Origin: Saccharothrix sp. ST-888
Lineage (GTDB): Bacteria > Actinomycetota > Actinomycetes > Streptomycetales > Streptomycetaceae
Assembly (NCBI RefSeq): GCF_000955975.1
Contig: NZ_JYJF01000004.1
Location: 1-64,000 of the forward strand
Direction: 5' to 3'
Length of the DNA stretch: 64,000 nt
Below are positions 54,370 through 62,796 of the stretch, piece after piece. Position 1 is the stretch's first letter. Each line of letters starts with the position of its first letter. The notes below the pieces were generated by a model, which made no database searches, was not told where the DNA came from, and was given only the letters and a program-made list of their open reading frames with translations. The position numbers were made by a program, and so were the translations under genes.

Positions 54370-55314
54370 TCAGGCGGTCGGACGGCGTCGCTTGGCCGCC
54401 GCGTACCAGATCGCCCCGGCCGTCAGCAGTGCGGTGCCGACCGCGACGGCCGTCACCACGGAACGGCTGGGCGCACTGAAGTCCGGGAGCCGGCGCCGGA
54501 GTTCGACCGGGCGGTCGAAGACCAGGATCGGCCAGTCGCGGGCCAGGGCCTCCTTGCGCAGGGCGCGGTCCGGGTTCACTGCCGACGGGTGGCCGACCGC
54601 CTCCAGCAGCGGCAGATCGGTCGAGGAGTCGCTGTACGCGTAGCAGTTGGTGAGGTCGTAGCCCTCGCTCGCGGCCAACTCACGGATCGCCGCAGCCTTG
54701 TTCTCCGCGTAGGCGTAGTACTCGATCTCGCCGGTGTACCGGCCGTCCTCGATCTTCAGCCGGGTGGCGATCACATGGTCCGCGCCGAGCAGCGCCCCGA
54801 TCGGCTCGACCACCTCGGAGCCCGAGCTGCTGACGATCACGACATCGCGGCCGGCCGCGTGGTGCTGCTCGATGAGCGAGGCGGCCTCGTCGTAGATGAT
54901 CGGGTCGATCAGGCCGTGCAGGGTCTCGGCCACGATCTCGCGGACCTGCTGGACGTTCCAGCCCCGGGTCAGTGCAGAGAGGTACTCGCGCATCTTCTCC
55001 ATCTGGTCGTGGTCCGCACCGCCGACCAGGAAGACGAACTGGGCATAGGCGCTCTTCAGTACGGCCCGACGGTTGATCAGCCCGCCCTGGTAGAAGGGGC
55101 GGCTGAACGCCAGGGCGCTCGACTTGGCGATGATCGTCTTGTCGAGGTCGAAGAAAGCGGCGGTTCGTACCGCGCCATACTGGCGACGGGGGGCGGCTGC
55201 GGGTGCCGGTTCGGCGGCCTCCGGTGCGGAACGGTGCGCGGAGTTCCCGTCGTGCCCGGCGATGTCGGCGTTCTCGGTGGTGTCCACGGGATCCGAGGAT
55301 AGAGGGCCCGGCAA
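54370..55314 (-). CDS. HAD-IB family phosphatase with C-terminal membrane helix (SerB-like)
   Basis: A 314-residue HAD-superfamily hydrolase. Motif I is FFDLDKTI (about residue 55), motif II VIVSSSG, and motif III/IV SDSSTDLPLLEAVG; an AYAENKA segment supplies the Lys. The last 30 residues hold one hydrophobic helix and end RRRRPTA, a membrane anchor. It resembles the phosphoserine-phosphatase-like protein found beside the Flp/Tad genes in mycobacteria (Rv3661 position). The N-terminal 45 residues are low-complexity. Substrate unknown; such proteins may act on phospholipid intermediates. Confidence 0.85.
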   Translation of the reverse strand: MPGPLSSDPVDTTENADIAGHDGNSAHRSAPEAAEPAPAAAPRRQYGAVRTAAFFDLDKTIIAKSSALAFSRPFYQGGLINRRAVLKSAYAQFVFLVGGADHDQMEKMREYLSALTRGWNVQQVREIVAETLHGLIDPIIYDEAASLIEQHHAAGRDVVIVSSSGSEVVEPIGALLGADHVIATRLKIEDGRYTGEIEYYAYAENKAAAIRELAASEGYDLTNCYAYSDSSTDLPLLEAVGHPSAVNPDRALRKEALARDWPILVFDRPVELRRRLPDFSAPSRSVVTAVAVGTALLTAGAIWYAAAKRRRPTA

Positions 55315-55940
55315 AACACCCCGCCATTCGGCGTACTCGCGGGCGTGCGGGTTTGTGTTTCTGGCCGCTCGGGTACACCATGGAAGTCACGGATCGTTCG
55401 CGACCGTGCTAACCCGGTCCGGCTCCTCCCCCCCGAGTCGGGCTGTGGATAGACGACCCCCGCTCTCCCCCCCGGCGGGGGTCGTCGCACGTCCAGGGCC
55501 ATTTTCCGGGGTTCCTGGGGGTGTCGGGGGAGCCTCGCCGAAGGTTTTCGCGGCGAGTGGGGGTGATCGTCCCGGTCGGTTGGCCCACCCCGATTCGTCA
55601 CTCTCCGTATCCATTGGACCTTGGTCCGTGAGGCGCGGCTCCGCTCCCTCGCAGTGGCTTCCGGATGAGATGCGACCACTGGGTTCCCGTGCTTCTCGAC
55701 AGCCCCGATGGCGTCAATTCTTCGGTCATTACTCCACCGTACGGGTGAACACGGTTATCCACAGCCCCGACTTATCCACAGGTAATCGGAAGGGGGATGA
55801 CGGATTCGGTCGCGCCCGTCACCTTGGTGCCCGGGCAGCTGCCGCTTCGCAGTCGGGGAGGCCGCTGACAACCCACCGGCAGGAGCCGGGGCCGAACACG
55901 GGCCCGGCGTCCGGACAGCACCCCACCGGGGGAGACAGCC
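55315..55940. promoter_or_regulatory. Long divergent intergenic region upstream of the Tad operon
   Basis: About 620 bases without a supported gene. It holds a hairpin (GACGACCCCCG at 55452-55462 with 55476-55486, 11-bp perfect) and three DnaA-box-like sequences. An AT-richer stretch near 55715-55745 (GTCAATTCTTCGGTCATTACTCC) is a likely promoter area. GGGGGAGAC precedes the ssd start at 55941. Confidence 0.5.
55755..55780. promoter_or_regulatory. Pair of DnaA boxes
   Basis: Two exact TTATCCACA sequences at 55755-55763 and 55772-55780, same orientation, 17 bases apart. A third, CTATCCACA, is on the opposite strand at 55444-55452. In such GC-rich DNA two perfect 9-mers this close are unlikely by chance. 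No dnaA/dnaN genes are near, so it is not the known oriC context. Confidence 0.55.
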
Positions 55941-57056
55941 ATGTCAACACCCACCACAGACCGCCATCCGGCCGATCGGCCGGCCTCCTCGGGTCCGCTC
56001 ATCGTCACCGAGGACGAGACCCTCGTCGAACATCTGCTCAGGCTCTGCGCCGCCGCAGGTACCGACCCGCACCTGCTGGGCGGCGCGCCACCCTCCCGGG
56101 ACCTCTGGGAGAGCGCGCCGCTGGTGCTGGTCGGCGACGACCAGGCGGAGCGCTGCGCAGGTCTGGGGCGCCGGGCCGGCGTCCTGCTGCTCGGCCTCGA
56201 CCTGGACGACTGCGAGGTCTGGGTCCGAGCCGTCCAACTCGGTGCCGAGCACGTCCTGTTCCTGCCCGATGCGCAGGCCTGGCTGCTGGACCGGATCGCC
56301 GATGCGGCCGAGGGCGTCGGCCCGCCCGCCCTGACGGTCGCCGTGCTCGGCGGCCGTGGCGGGGCCGGCGCCTCGACGCTGGCCTGCGCCCTCGCGATCA
56401 CCGCAGCCCGGGCGGGTCACCGCACCATGCTCATCGACGCCGACCCGCTGGGCGGCGGGCTCGACGTCCTGCTCGGCGGCGAGGGCACGGGCGGCCTGCG
56501 CTGGCCCGACCTGGCCGGATCACGAGGACGGGTCAACGGCGCCGAACTGGCCAAGGCCCTCCCCGAGTTGCACCATCTGACGGCCCTCTCCTGGGATCGT
56601 GGCGACACACTCACCGTGCCGCCCGAGGCGATGCGCAGCGTGCTGGCCGCAGCCCGCCGCCGAGGCGGGCTGGTCGTCCTCGACCTGCCGAGACACCTCG
56701 ATTCGGCCGCCGGGCAGGCACTCGAACAGGCCGACACCGGGCTGCTGGTGGTCCCGGCGGAGCTGCGCGCCATGGCGGCGGCCGACCGGGTGTCCTCGGC
56801 CGCCAGGATGCGCCTCTCCGACCTGCGGGCGGTCGTCCGAGTGCCGGGGCCGGCCGGGCTGGCGGGCCCGGAGATCGCCCGGGGCCTGGGGCTGCGGCTG
56901 GCCGGCGAGCTGCCGCAGGAGCCGGGGCTCGGTATCGACGTCGAACGAGGAGCGCCGCCCGGCATCCGCGCGAAGGGGCCGTTGGCGCGCTTCTGCAGCA
57001 GTTTTCTGGACGAGGCCATGCCGCCGGTCGCGGCGGACGGAGGGGGAGGGCTGTGA
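55941..57056 (+). CDS. ssd: Septum-site-determining/TadZ-CpaE-like protein (Ssd)
   Basis: A 371-residue protein with a receiver-like N-terminal part (about 20-125) and a MinD-like ATPase domain. The deviant P-loop is GGRGGAGASTLA (the Lys of GKGGVGKT is replaced), the form usual in actinobacterial Ssd/TadZ proteins, followed by MLIDADPLGGGLDVLLG. It probably positions the pilus secretion ATPase at the cell pole or membrane. First gene of the Tad operon and overlaps tadA by GTGA at 57053-57056. Matches the Rv3660c position in the mycobacterial cluster. Confidence 0.85.
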   Translation: MSTPTTDRHPADRPASSGPLIVTEDETLVEHLLRLCAAAGTDPHLLGGAPPSRDLWESAPLVLVGDDQAERCAGLGRRAGVLLLGLDLDDCEVWVRAVQLGAEHVLFLPDAQAWLLDRIADAAEGVGPPALTVAVLGGRGGAGASTLACALAITAARAGHRTMLIDADPLGGGLDVLLGGEGTGGLRWPDLAGSRGRVNGAELAKALPELHHLTALSWDRGDTLTVPPEAMRSVLAAARRRGGLVVLDLPRHLDSAAGQALEQADTGLLVVPAELRAMAAADRVSSAARMRLSDLRAVVRVPGPAGLAGPEIARGLGLRLAGELPQEPGLGIDVERGAPPGIRAKGPLARFCSSFLDEAMPPVAADGGGGL

Positions 57057-58546
57057 CGGGCCGTTTGCGGGGGCCGAACAGGCCGGGGGAGTACGACAGG
57101 AGCACAACCGGGCCGCACCGGCGGTCCCTCGGGGCCGGCGCGCGCCTCGGCGCCCGACGGCACGGGCCGGACCAGGCCGGTACCGGTCGGACGCCGACGG
57201 GCACGGACGATCGGGGCACGGGCGATCGGAGCACGGTGGTGGAGCGGGGCGAGCTCCTGGTGTCCGGCGGCCCGCAGCCGGTCGGTCAGGGAGGGCCTGG
57301 TCGGGCGGAGGGCGATGGCTCCGGGCAGGCGGCCTCGGTGGCTGCCCGCGGGCGGCCCGACCCGCGGGCGACCGCCCTGCTCGATGCGGTACGGCTGCGC
57401 CTGGCCGAGGCCGGCGCGCAGCCCACCGCCAGGTCGGTGGCGGCGGCGGTGCGGGCCACCAGGCCACCGCTGGGCGGCGACGACGTCCTCGACGCCGTGC
57501 GGGTGCTCCGCTCCGAGCTGGTCGGAGCGGGGCCGCTCGACCAGCTGCTCGGCGAGCCGGACGTGACCGACGTCCTGGTGAACGGACCTGACGAGGTGTG
57601 GGTCGACCGAGGAGTCGGGCTGCAACGGGTGCCCGGCATCCGGTTCCCGGACGCTGCCGCCGTACGCCATCTCGCGCACCGGCTGGCGACCGCGGCCGGG
57701 CGGCGGCTCGACGACGCCAGGCCGTGGGTCGACGCCAGGTTGCCGAACGGGACTCGCCTGCACGCCGTGCTCCCGCCGATCGCCGCCAACTGCACCCACA
57801 TCTCGCTCCGGATCTCCCGCTCCCGCCCGTTCACCCTGGCGGAGCTGGTCGCGGGCGGCTCGCTGCCCCCGGCCGGAGCCGACCTGCTCTCGGCGGTGCT
57901 GGACGCCAGGCTCTCGCTGCTGATCAGCGGGGGCACCGGCACCGGCAAGACCACCCTGCTGGCAGCACTGCTGGGGCTGGTCGGGCCGGGTGAGCGGATC
58001 GTTCTGGCCGAGGACTCGGCCGAGCTCCGACCGGCCCACCCCCATGTGGTGCGACTCCAGGGCAGGCCGCCGAACCAGGAGGGCCTCGGCGAGCTGACCC
58101 TGCGGGACTTGGTCCGACAGGCGCTGCGGATGCGCCCGGATCGTCTGGTGGTCGGGGAGGTCCGGGGGCCCGAGGTGGTCGACCTGCTGTCGGCGCTCAA
58201 CACGGGCCACGAGGGCGGGAGCGGGACGGTCCACGCGAACACCGCAGCCGACGTTCCGGCCAGGCTGGAGGCGCTCGGTTCGCTCGCCGGACTGGACCGG
58301 CTCTCCCTGCACAGCCAACTGCGGGCGGCTCTCGACGTCATCGTCCACCTTGTCCGCGATCCGGGCACAGGGCTGCGCAGGGTCGCCGAGATCCACATGC
58401 TCACGAGCGACGAGCGCGGGCTCGCGATGACCACCCCGGCAGTCACCTTCGCGGCCGACGGCAGCTGTGGGCCCGGCCCCGGCTGGGAGCGGCTGCGACA
58501 GCGCTGTGCGGCCCGAGGGGTGGAACTGCCGAGGAGCATCCGATGA
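57053..58546 (+). CDS. tadA: Flp pilus assembly ATPase TadA (CpaF-like)
   Basis: A 497-residue secretion ATPase. The first 130 residues are a low-complexity, Arg/Gly-rich extension; the family core starts at about PLDQLLGEPDVTDVLVNGPDEVW. Walker A is GGTGTGKTT (Lys299), the Asp box is ERIVLAEDSAEL, Walker B lies in MRPDRLVVGEVRGPE and the His box is TGHEGGSGTVHAN. It powers assembly of Flp pilin through TadB/TadC. GTG 57053 overlaps the ssd stop; because the core starts late, a downstream start cannot be excluded. Confidence 0.92.
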   Translation: MTGRLRGPNRPGEYDRSTTGPHRRSLGAGARLGARRHGPDQAGTGRTPTGTDDRGTGDRSTVVERGELLVSGGPQPVGQGGPGRAEGDGSGQAASVAARGRPDPRATALLDAVRLRLAEAGAQPTARSVAAAVRATRPPLGGDDVLDAVRVLRSELVGAGPLDQLLGEPDVTDVLVNGPDEVWVDRGVGLQRVPGIRFPDAAAVRHLAHRLATAAGRRLDDARPWVDARLPNGTRLHAVLPPIAANCTHISLRISRSRPFTLAELVAGGSLPPAGADLLSAVLDARLSLLISGGTGTGKTTLLAALLGLVGPGERIVLAEDSAELRPAHPHVVRLQGRPPNQEGLGELTLRDLVRQALRMRPDRLVVGEVRGPEVVDLLSALNTGHEGGSGTVHANTAADVPARLEALGSLAGLDRLSLHSQLRAALDVIVHLVRDPGTGLRRVAEIHMLTSDERGLAMTTPAVTFAADGSCGPGPGWERLRQRCAARGVELPRSIR

Positions 58547-58704
58547 ACGTGCGCCAGATCGAGGCCCTCTGGGCGCTGCTGTTGTGCGGCGCCGCACTCG
58601 GCGCCTGGTGGTTGCTGCAGTCGGCGAGACAGGGGCTGCCGAAACAGGGGCTGCCGAAACAGGGGCTGCCGAAACAGGGGTTGCCGGGGCAGGGGTTGCG
58701 ATGA
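58543..58704 (+). CDS. 53-residue single-membrane-helix protein with GLPKQ repeats
   Basis: A small frame between tadA and tadB, joined to both by ATGA overlaps (58543-58546 and 58701-58704). It has an N-terminal charged start (MNVRQIEALWAL), one hydrophobic helix (LLLCGAALGAWWLLQ) and a tail made of about five copies of Gln-Gly-Leu-Pro-Lys from a 15-bp tandem repeat. No family is recognised. The overlaps and preserved frame through the repeat suggest real translation. It could be a small membrane partner of TadB, or a split-off N-terminal helix of TadB, which otherwise starts with a helix of its own. Confidence 0.55.
   Translation: MNVRQIEALWALLLCGAALGAWWLLQSARQGLPKQGLPKQGLPKQGLPGQGLR
58630..58700. 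repeat. 15-bp minisatellite, about five copies
   Basis: CAGGGGCTGCCGAAA occurs three times exactly (58630-58674) and twice in altered form (58675-58700). The 15-bp period keeps the frame, adding or removing five residues (QGLPK) per unit in the small gene between tadA and tadB. Confidence 0.9.
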
Positions 58705-59780
58705 CCGAGGAACAGGCGCTCTGGGCAGCCGGACTGGTCGGCGCGGCAGCCGGGCTCCGGTGGGCTCTCCACAGGAGGGCGCGGGCAGTCGAGCGGGCAC
58801 GGGGGCTCTTCGGTGCCGCCGTGGGAGAGGGCCGAGGCGGCCTGCCGGACCGTCTCCGGGCCTTGGCGCAGTCAGGTCGGCTGCGTCGGTTGGTGCCGGA
58901 ACTTCTGCTCCTTCCGGTCGGGTTGGCGCTCGGGCAGGCGACAGGGTCCCCGGTGCCACTGGTGGTGGCGGCCATCGGTGTGATGCCGCTGCGACGATGG
59001 CGGCACCGCCGGCGCAGCGCGAGAGCGGCGCGCAGGCGGGCGGCGGCGGTGATCGAGCTCTGCGTCGGCCTCGTGGCGGAGCTGCGCGCGGGGGCGACGG
59101 CGGATCAGGCCCTGGGCACGGTGACCGCGCGAACGGGGTCCCTGTGGGCCGGTCTGGGTGCCGAGGCCACCGCCCGGTTGGCCGCCGGGCGGTACGGCGC
59201 CGACATCCCGGCTGCGCTGAGATCCGTGGCGGAGCTTCCCGGCGGGCAGGGTGCGGCTGCCGTCGCGGCGTGCTGGGAGGTGACTGCGGAGAGCGGTACC
59301 GGACTGGCCGCAGGATTGGACCAACTCGCCGACGCGCTGAGGGCCGAGCGGGCACTGGCCGAGGAGATCGCCGGGGAGTTGGCCGGGCCGCGGACCACCG
59401 TTGCCGTACTCGCCGCCCTGCCGCTGGTCGGCCTGCTGCTGGGCGCCGCACTCGGGGCGAAGCCCGTGCAGGTGCTGCTGCACACACCCGTCGGCCTGGG
59501 CTGCCTGGCAGTGGGGGCGCTGCTGGAGGCGGCAGGGCTGGCGTGGACGGCGCGGATCGTGCGTGCGGCGGAGGCAGCCGAAGGCTTGCCGGGCCGAGGG
59601 GGACCGGCAAGCGGGGCGGAGTCGTCCGGACGGGTCCTGGTGGCGAGGGCGGCTGCCGATCGGGGCGGCTTGGCGAGGCTGGGCGCAGGGGGCCGACGGG
59701 GAGCAACAGGCATGCCAGGGCGAGCGGTTGAGTGCGGGATCTCCAGGGTGCGCAGCGGCAGGACGGGGGTGGCGTGGTGA
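58701..59780 (+). CDS. tadB: Flp pilus platform protein TadB
   Basis: A 359-residue inner-membrane protein of the type II secretion F family. The central cytoplasmic part (about 125-240) has VIELCVGLVAELRAGATADQAL and QLADALRAERALAEEIAGEL, and membrane helices lie at about 70-95 and 240-300. It forms the assembly platform together with TadC. The last 60 residues, after the final helix, are a Gly/Arg-rich extension. ATG 58701 overlaps the stop of the small repeat-bearing gene. Confidence 0.85.
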   Translation: MTEEQALWAAGLVGAAAGLRWALHRRARAVERARGLFGAAVGEGRGGLPDRLRALAQSGRLRRLVPELLLLPVGLALGQATGSPVPLVVAAIGVMPLRRWRHRRRSARAARRRAAAVIELCVGLVAELRAGATADQALGTVTARTGSLWAGLGAEATARLAAGRYGADIPAALRSVAELPGGQGAAAVAACWEVTAESGTGLAAGLDQLADALRAERALAEEIAGELAGPRTTVAVLAALPLVGLLLGAALGAKPVQVLLHTPVGLGCLAVGALLEAAGLAWTARIVRAAEAAEGLPGRGGPASGAESSGRVLVARAAADRGGLARLGAGGRRGATGMPGRAVECGISRVRSGRTGVAW

Positions 59781-60715
59781 GCAGCGGAGTTCCGTTGCTG
59801 TCGTTCGCCCTGCCCGTAGCGGTGGTGGCGGCTGCCGGGGAGGCAGTGGTGGTAGGTCGGCGGCGGGCTGTTCGGCGCCGGCTCGGCCGGTGGAGCGGTT
59901 CTTGGGCCGACCAGCGGGCCGACCAGTGGGGTGGTCGACGGGGTGGCCGACGGGTCGGTCGGTGGGGCGCCCGCACTCCCGGGTGGGATGGCCGGCAGGG
60001 ACGGCCGTCCGGCCGAAGCCGCAGCCTACGGTCCGTGCACGGCACCCACGGGGACGGCCACCGCCTGCGGTCGCGAGCTTGGCGAGACCGGGTGACCGAT
60101 CTGATGGGCGCCGAGTGGACGGTGCCGATCGTGACCGGGGTAGGTGCGGCAGCCGTCATCGGCGGTCCGGTCGGGCTGGTGGCCGGAGTCCTGCTCGCAC
60201 TTGCCGCAAAGCGCTGGCTTCCTCGCGTGCGTTCTCCGGCCGCGCGGCAGGCTGCACTGGAGCAGGACCGGTTGACCCGGCAACTGCCACTGACAGCCGA
60301 GCTGCTGGCCGCCTGTCTCGGTTCCTGCTCCTCTCCGGCGCAGGCCGCCACAGCCGTCGCGATGAGCGTGAGTCCGCCGATGAGTGACCGGTTGGCAAGT
60401 GTGGCAGCGGAGTTGTCGCTCGGGGCGCCGCCGGAGGTCTGCTGGGAGAGGCTCGGCGCGGACTGTCCGACGCTCGCTCCGCTGGCGCGCTGCCTGGTGC
60501 GGACGAGTGTCAGCGGCTCGCCGCCTGCCGCACCTCTCATCGGACTGGCCCAGACCGAGCGGGCGGCGGTCAGCCGGGCTGCCCATGCCCGCGTTCGCCG
60601 CGCAGGGGTGCTCGCCACCGCTCCGCTCGGCGTCTGTTTCCTCCCCGCCTTCGTCCTGATCGGGGTGGTGCCCGTGGTGGTCGGGCTGACGTCGCTCTTC
60701 AGCAAACGAATCTGA
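59777..60715 (+). CDS. tadC: Flp pilus platform protein TadC
   Basis: A 312-residue type II secretion F domain protein. After one N-terminal helix comes a 75-residue Arg/Gly/Trp-rich stretch with degenerate WADQ/GGRR repeats (about 40-110), unusual for the family. The F domain follows (RQLPLTAELLAACLGSCSSPAQA, VSRAAHARVRRAGVLATAPLG), with a final helix FLPAFVLIGVVPVVVGLTSLF. GTG 59777 overlaps the tadB stop. It pairs with TadB in the membrane platform. Confidence 0.85.
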   Translation: MSSGVPLLSFALPVAVVAAAGEAVVVGRRRAVRRRLGRWSGSWADQRADQWGGRRGGRRVGRWGARTPGWDGRQGRPSGRSRSLRSVHGTHGDGHRLRSRAWRDRVTDLMGAEWTVPIVTGVGAAAVIGGPVGLVAGVLLALAAKRWLPRVRSPAARQAALEQDRLTRQLPLTAELLAACLGSCSSPAQAATAVAMSVSPPMSDRLASVAAELSLGAPPEVCWERLGADCPTLAPLARCLVRTSVSGSPPAAPLIGLAQTERAAVSRAAHARVRRAGVLATAPLGVCFLPAFVLIGVVPVVVGLTSLFSKRI

Positions 60716-60780
60716 CGACGCATCAAATCCATGCAGTGCCGTGAAGCCGAACCCTTGGACCGAGTCGAAGGAGATCCGCC

Positions 60781-61041
60781 ATGACCGTTCCCGTCGTGAT
60801 TGCAGCCGACCGAGGCCCCGCCTGCCCCGCCCTGCCCCTCCGGAAGGTCGGAAAGTGGCTCTCCGCGCGGCTGAGAAGGCTGCGGGGAGCGCAGAGCGAT
60901 GCGGGGATGACGACGGCCGAGTACGCCGTCGGCACCGTGGCCGCGTGCGCCATCGCTGCGGCCCTCTACAAGGTGGTGACCAGCAGTACGGTCACCGACG
61001 CGTTCAACGAGTTGCTCACTCGGGCACTCCATGTCGTCTGA
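60781..61041 (+). CDS. Flp-type pilin subunit (DUF4244)
   Basis: An 86-residue pilin precursor. A basic N-terminus (KWLSARLRRLRG) precedes the prepilin cleavage site Gly42-Met43, with Glu47 at position +5 (GMTTAEYAVG), and a hydrophobic helix VAACAIAAALYKVV. It is the likely major subunit of the Flp/Tad pilus. GAGATCCGCC precedes ATG 60781. Its 3' end overlaps the next gene by 11 bases. Matches the Rv3656c position of the mycobacterial cluster. Confidence 0.85.
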   Translation: MTVPVVIAADRGPACPALPLRKVGKWLSARLRRLRGAQSDAGMTTAEYAVGTVAACAIAAALYKVVTSSTVTDAFNELLTRALHVV

Positions 61042-61507
61042 TCCGCCCCGATCTCCCCGGTTGTCCAGGCGGTGCAGCCCGGAGCGGCCAAGGTGCCGGC
61101 GTTCCAAGCCGTGCGCCTCGCGGCAGCGCACGGGGAGGAGAATCAGGGACGGCGGTTTTGTGACGGCCGAGACGGCGGTCGCGCTGCCGGCCCTGGTCCT
61201 CCTCGCAGCGATGCTGATGTGGGGAGTCGTGGCGGCCGCTGCCCAGATCCGCTGTGTGGACGCCGCGCGGATCGGGGCGAGGGCGGCTGCCCGGGGCGAC
61301 GCGAACGCCGCTGCGCTGGCACGGGCGGCGGCACCCACCGGGGCGGTTGTCCAGATCTCCCGGGACGGCGAGACGGTGCGGGTGGCGGTAGACGCACCCT
61401 GCCCGGGGCCGGGCCGCCTCGCCTCGGCCTTGACGGCCCGCCTGAGCGCCTCGGCGGTGGCGGCCCGCGAGGACGTCATCGGTGTGACGGAAGGCGGTGA
61501 GCGGTGA
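61031..61507 (+). CDS. TadE-like minor pilin
   Basis: A 158-residue protein with a processing site DGG-FVTAETAVALP followed by a hydrophobic helix (ALVLLAAMLMWGVVAAAAQ) and an extracytoplasmic domain with two cysteines. The Glu at +5 marks a prepilin-peptidase substrate. ATG 61031 overlaps the pilin gene; a GTG inside the cleavage region is too late to include the leader. The first 40 residues are Arg/Ser-rich. It probably helps start or stabilise the pilus, as TadE/TadF pseudopilins do. Confidence 0.75.
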   Translation: MSSDPPRSPRLSRRCSPERPRCRRSKPCASRQRTGRRIRDGGFVTAETAVALPALVLLAAMLMWGVVAAAAQIRCVDAARIGARAAARGDANAAALARAAAPTGAVVQISRDGETVRVAVDAPCPGPGRLASALTARLSASAVAAREDVIGVTEGGER

Positions 61508-62796
61508 CGATCCGGGCCCCGGAGTCTCATGCTCCTCGCGCTCCTTGCAACTCCGACGAGACCGGCCTCAACGAGACCGGCCTCAACGAGACCGGCATCG
61601 ATGCGACCTGCTGCGACGGGGGCGGGTTGCCCGTGACCGCGACCGGGGCGACCGCGGCCCGATCGGTCGGGACCGGGGCCGTCGAGATCCCGTCGGCCCG
61701 ACTCGCTGCACCGCGACTCGCCGCACCGCGACGGGCTGCGTCCGATGAGGGCTCGGCCACCGTGTGGCTGGTCGCGCTGGCGATGCTCGGCTGCGTGGTG
61801 TTCGCGGCGAGCCTGGCCGTCGGATCGGTTGTGGCCGCGCGGCACCGGGCGGAGTCCGCCGCTGATCTCGCCGCACTCGCCGCTGCCGACCGACTGCTGC
61901 TGGACTCGGACGGCGGCTGCGGTTGGGCTGCCCGGATCGCGGACGCCCACCGGGCAGCGCTGGTCTCCTGCTCGGTGGATCCGGGCGGGGACGCCGTGGC
62001 GGTGACGGTCGAGGTCGAAGTCCCCCGAGGAGCGGTGCCGTTCCCGATCGGTCCGGCCCAGGGGCGTGCCAGGGCAGGACCGGTCTGGTCCTGGGGAGCC
62101 GACGCTCCGGAGCCCGCAGCAGGCCCGGCCCGGGATCACCCGGCCGAGACCGGTCAGGCCCCGCCCCTGGCCGGGGCAAGCAGCCCCGGAGCTCCGGCCA
62201 ACAGGATGTCCAGCAGTCGTACGGCTGCCGCCTTGTCGAGCGGCTCGTTGCCGTTCCCGCACTTGGGGGACTGTACGCAGGACGGACAGCCGCGCTCGCA
62301 CTCGCACGCCGCGATCGCGTCCCGGGTCGCCGTGAGCCACTGCTCCGCCCGGTGGAAACCGCGTTCGGCGAAGCCGGCGCCACCGGAGTGCCCGTCGTAC
62401 ACGAAGACCGTCGGCAGTTGGGTGTCGGGGTGGAGCGGTACGGAGACACCGCCGATGTCCCAGCGGTCGCAGGTGGCGAAGAGCGGGAGCAGGCCGATGG
62501 AGGCGTGCTCCGCCGCGTGCGCGGCACCCGGGAGCTGGTCGAACGGGATCTCGGCGTCGAGCAGTTGGTCCTCCGTGACGGTCCACCAGACGGCCCGGGT
62601 GCGCAGTGTCCTCGGTGGCAGGTCGAGCTTGCTCTCGCCGAGGATCTCACCGGTGGCGATGCGCTTGCGCAGGTATCCCACCACCTGGTTGACCACCTCG
62701 ACCGAGCCGAAGCAGAGCCGTGCCTCGCCCCACTCCACGCTGGTGTCGGTGCCGAGGATGGAGATGGAGGTGATGTCCCGGGCAGCCGTCGTGTAG
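61504..62796 (+). CDS. TadE/TadG-like protein; true 3' end uncertain
   Basis: GTG 61504 opens an 80-residue low-complexity N-terminus (three NETGL repeats), then the conserved family part SDEGSATVWLVALAMLGCVVF, SVVAARHRAESAADLAALAAADRLL and VTVEVEVPRGAVPFPI, ending about base 62090. Relatives stop there at about 120-140 residues. In this sequence no stop occurs and the frame runs on to 62796, antisense to the helicase 3' end by 643 bases. The run-on part has no family resemblance. Either a stop was lost by mutation or frameshift, or the long tail is translated. The core belongs to the Flp locus (Rv3654c position). Confidence 0.6.
   Translation: MTIRAPESHAPRAPCNSDETGLNETGLNETGIDATCCDGGGLPVTATGATAARSVGTGAVEIPSARLAAPRLAAPRRAASDEGSATVWLVALAMLGCVVFAASLAVGSVVAARHRAESAADLAALAAADRLLLDSDGGCGWAARIADAHRAALVSCSVDPGGDAVAVTVEVEVPRGAVPFPIGPAQGRARAGPVWSWGADAPEPAAGPARDHPAETGQAPPLAGASSPGAPANRMSSSRTAAALSSGSLPFPHLGDCTQDGQPRSHSHAAIASRVAVSHCSARWKPRSAKPAPPECPSYTKTVGSWVSGWSGTETPPMSQRSQVAKSGSRPMEACSAACAAPGSWSNGISASSSWSSVTVHQTARVRSVLGGRSSLLSPRISPVAMRLRRYPTTWLTTSTEPKQSRASPHSTLVSVPRMEMEVMSRAAVV
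61558..61602. repeat. 15-bp tandem repeat, three copies
   Basis: GAGACCGGCCTCAAC repeated at 61558, 61573 and (diverged) 61588, encoding Glu-Thr-Gly-Leu-Asn units in frame. A second weak repeat (CGACTCGCTGCACCG type) follows at about 61698-61735 in the same gene. Confidence 0.8.

Noticed and set aside
55755..55780. Calling the DnaA boxes a replication origin
   Set aside because: Only three boxes and none of the dnaA, dnaN, gyrB, rnpA or rpmH genes that mark the streptomycete oriC region.
57286..62586. A 1766-codon open frame on the minus strand across the Tad operon
   Set aside because: It is antisense to seven well-supported pilus genes, is Arg/Pro/Ser-rich without domains, and is the usual by-product of G/C-rich third positions.
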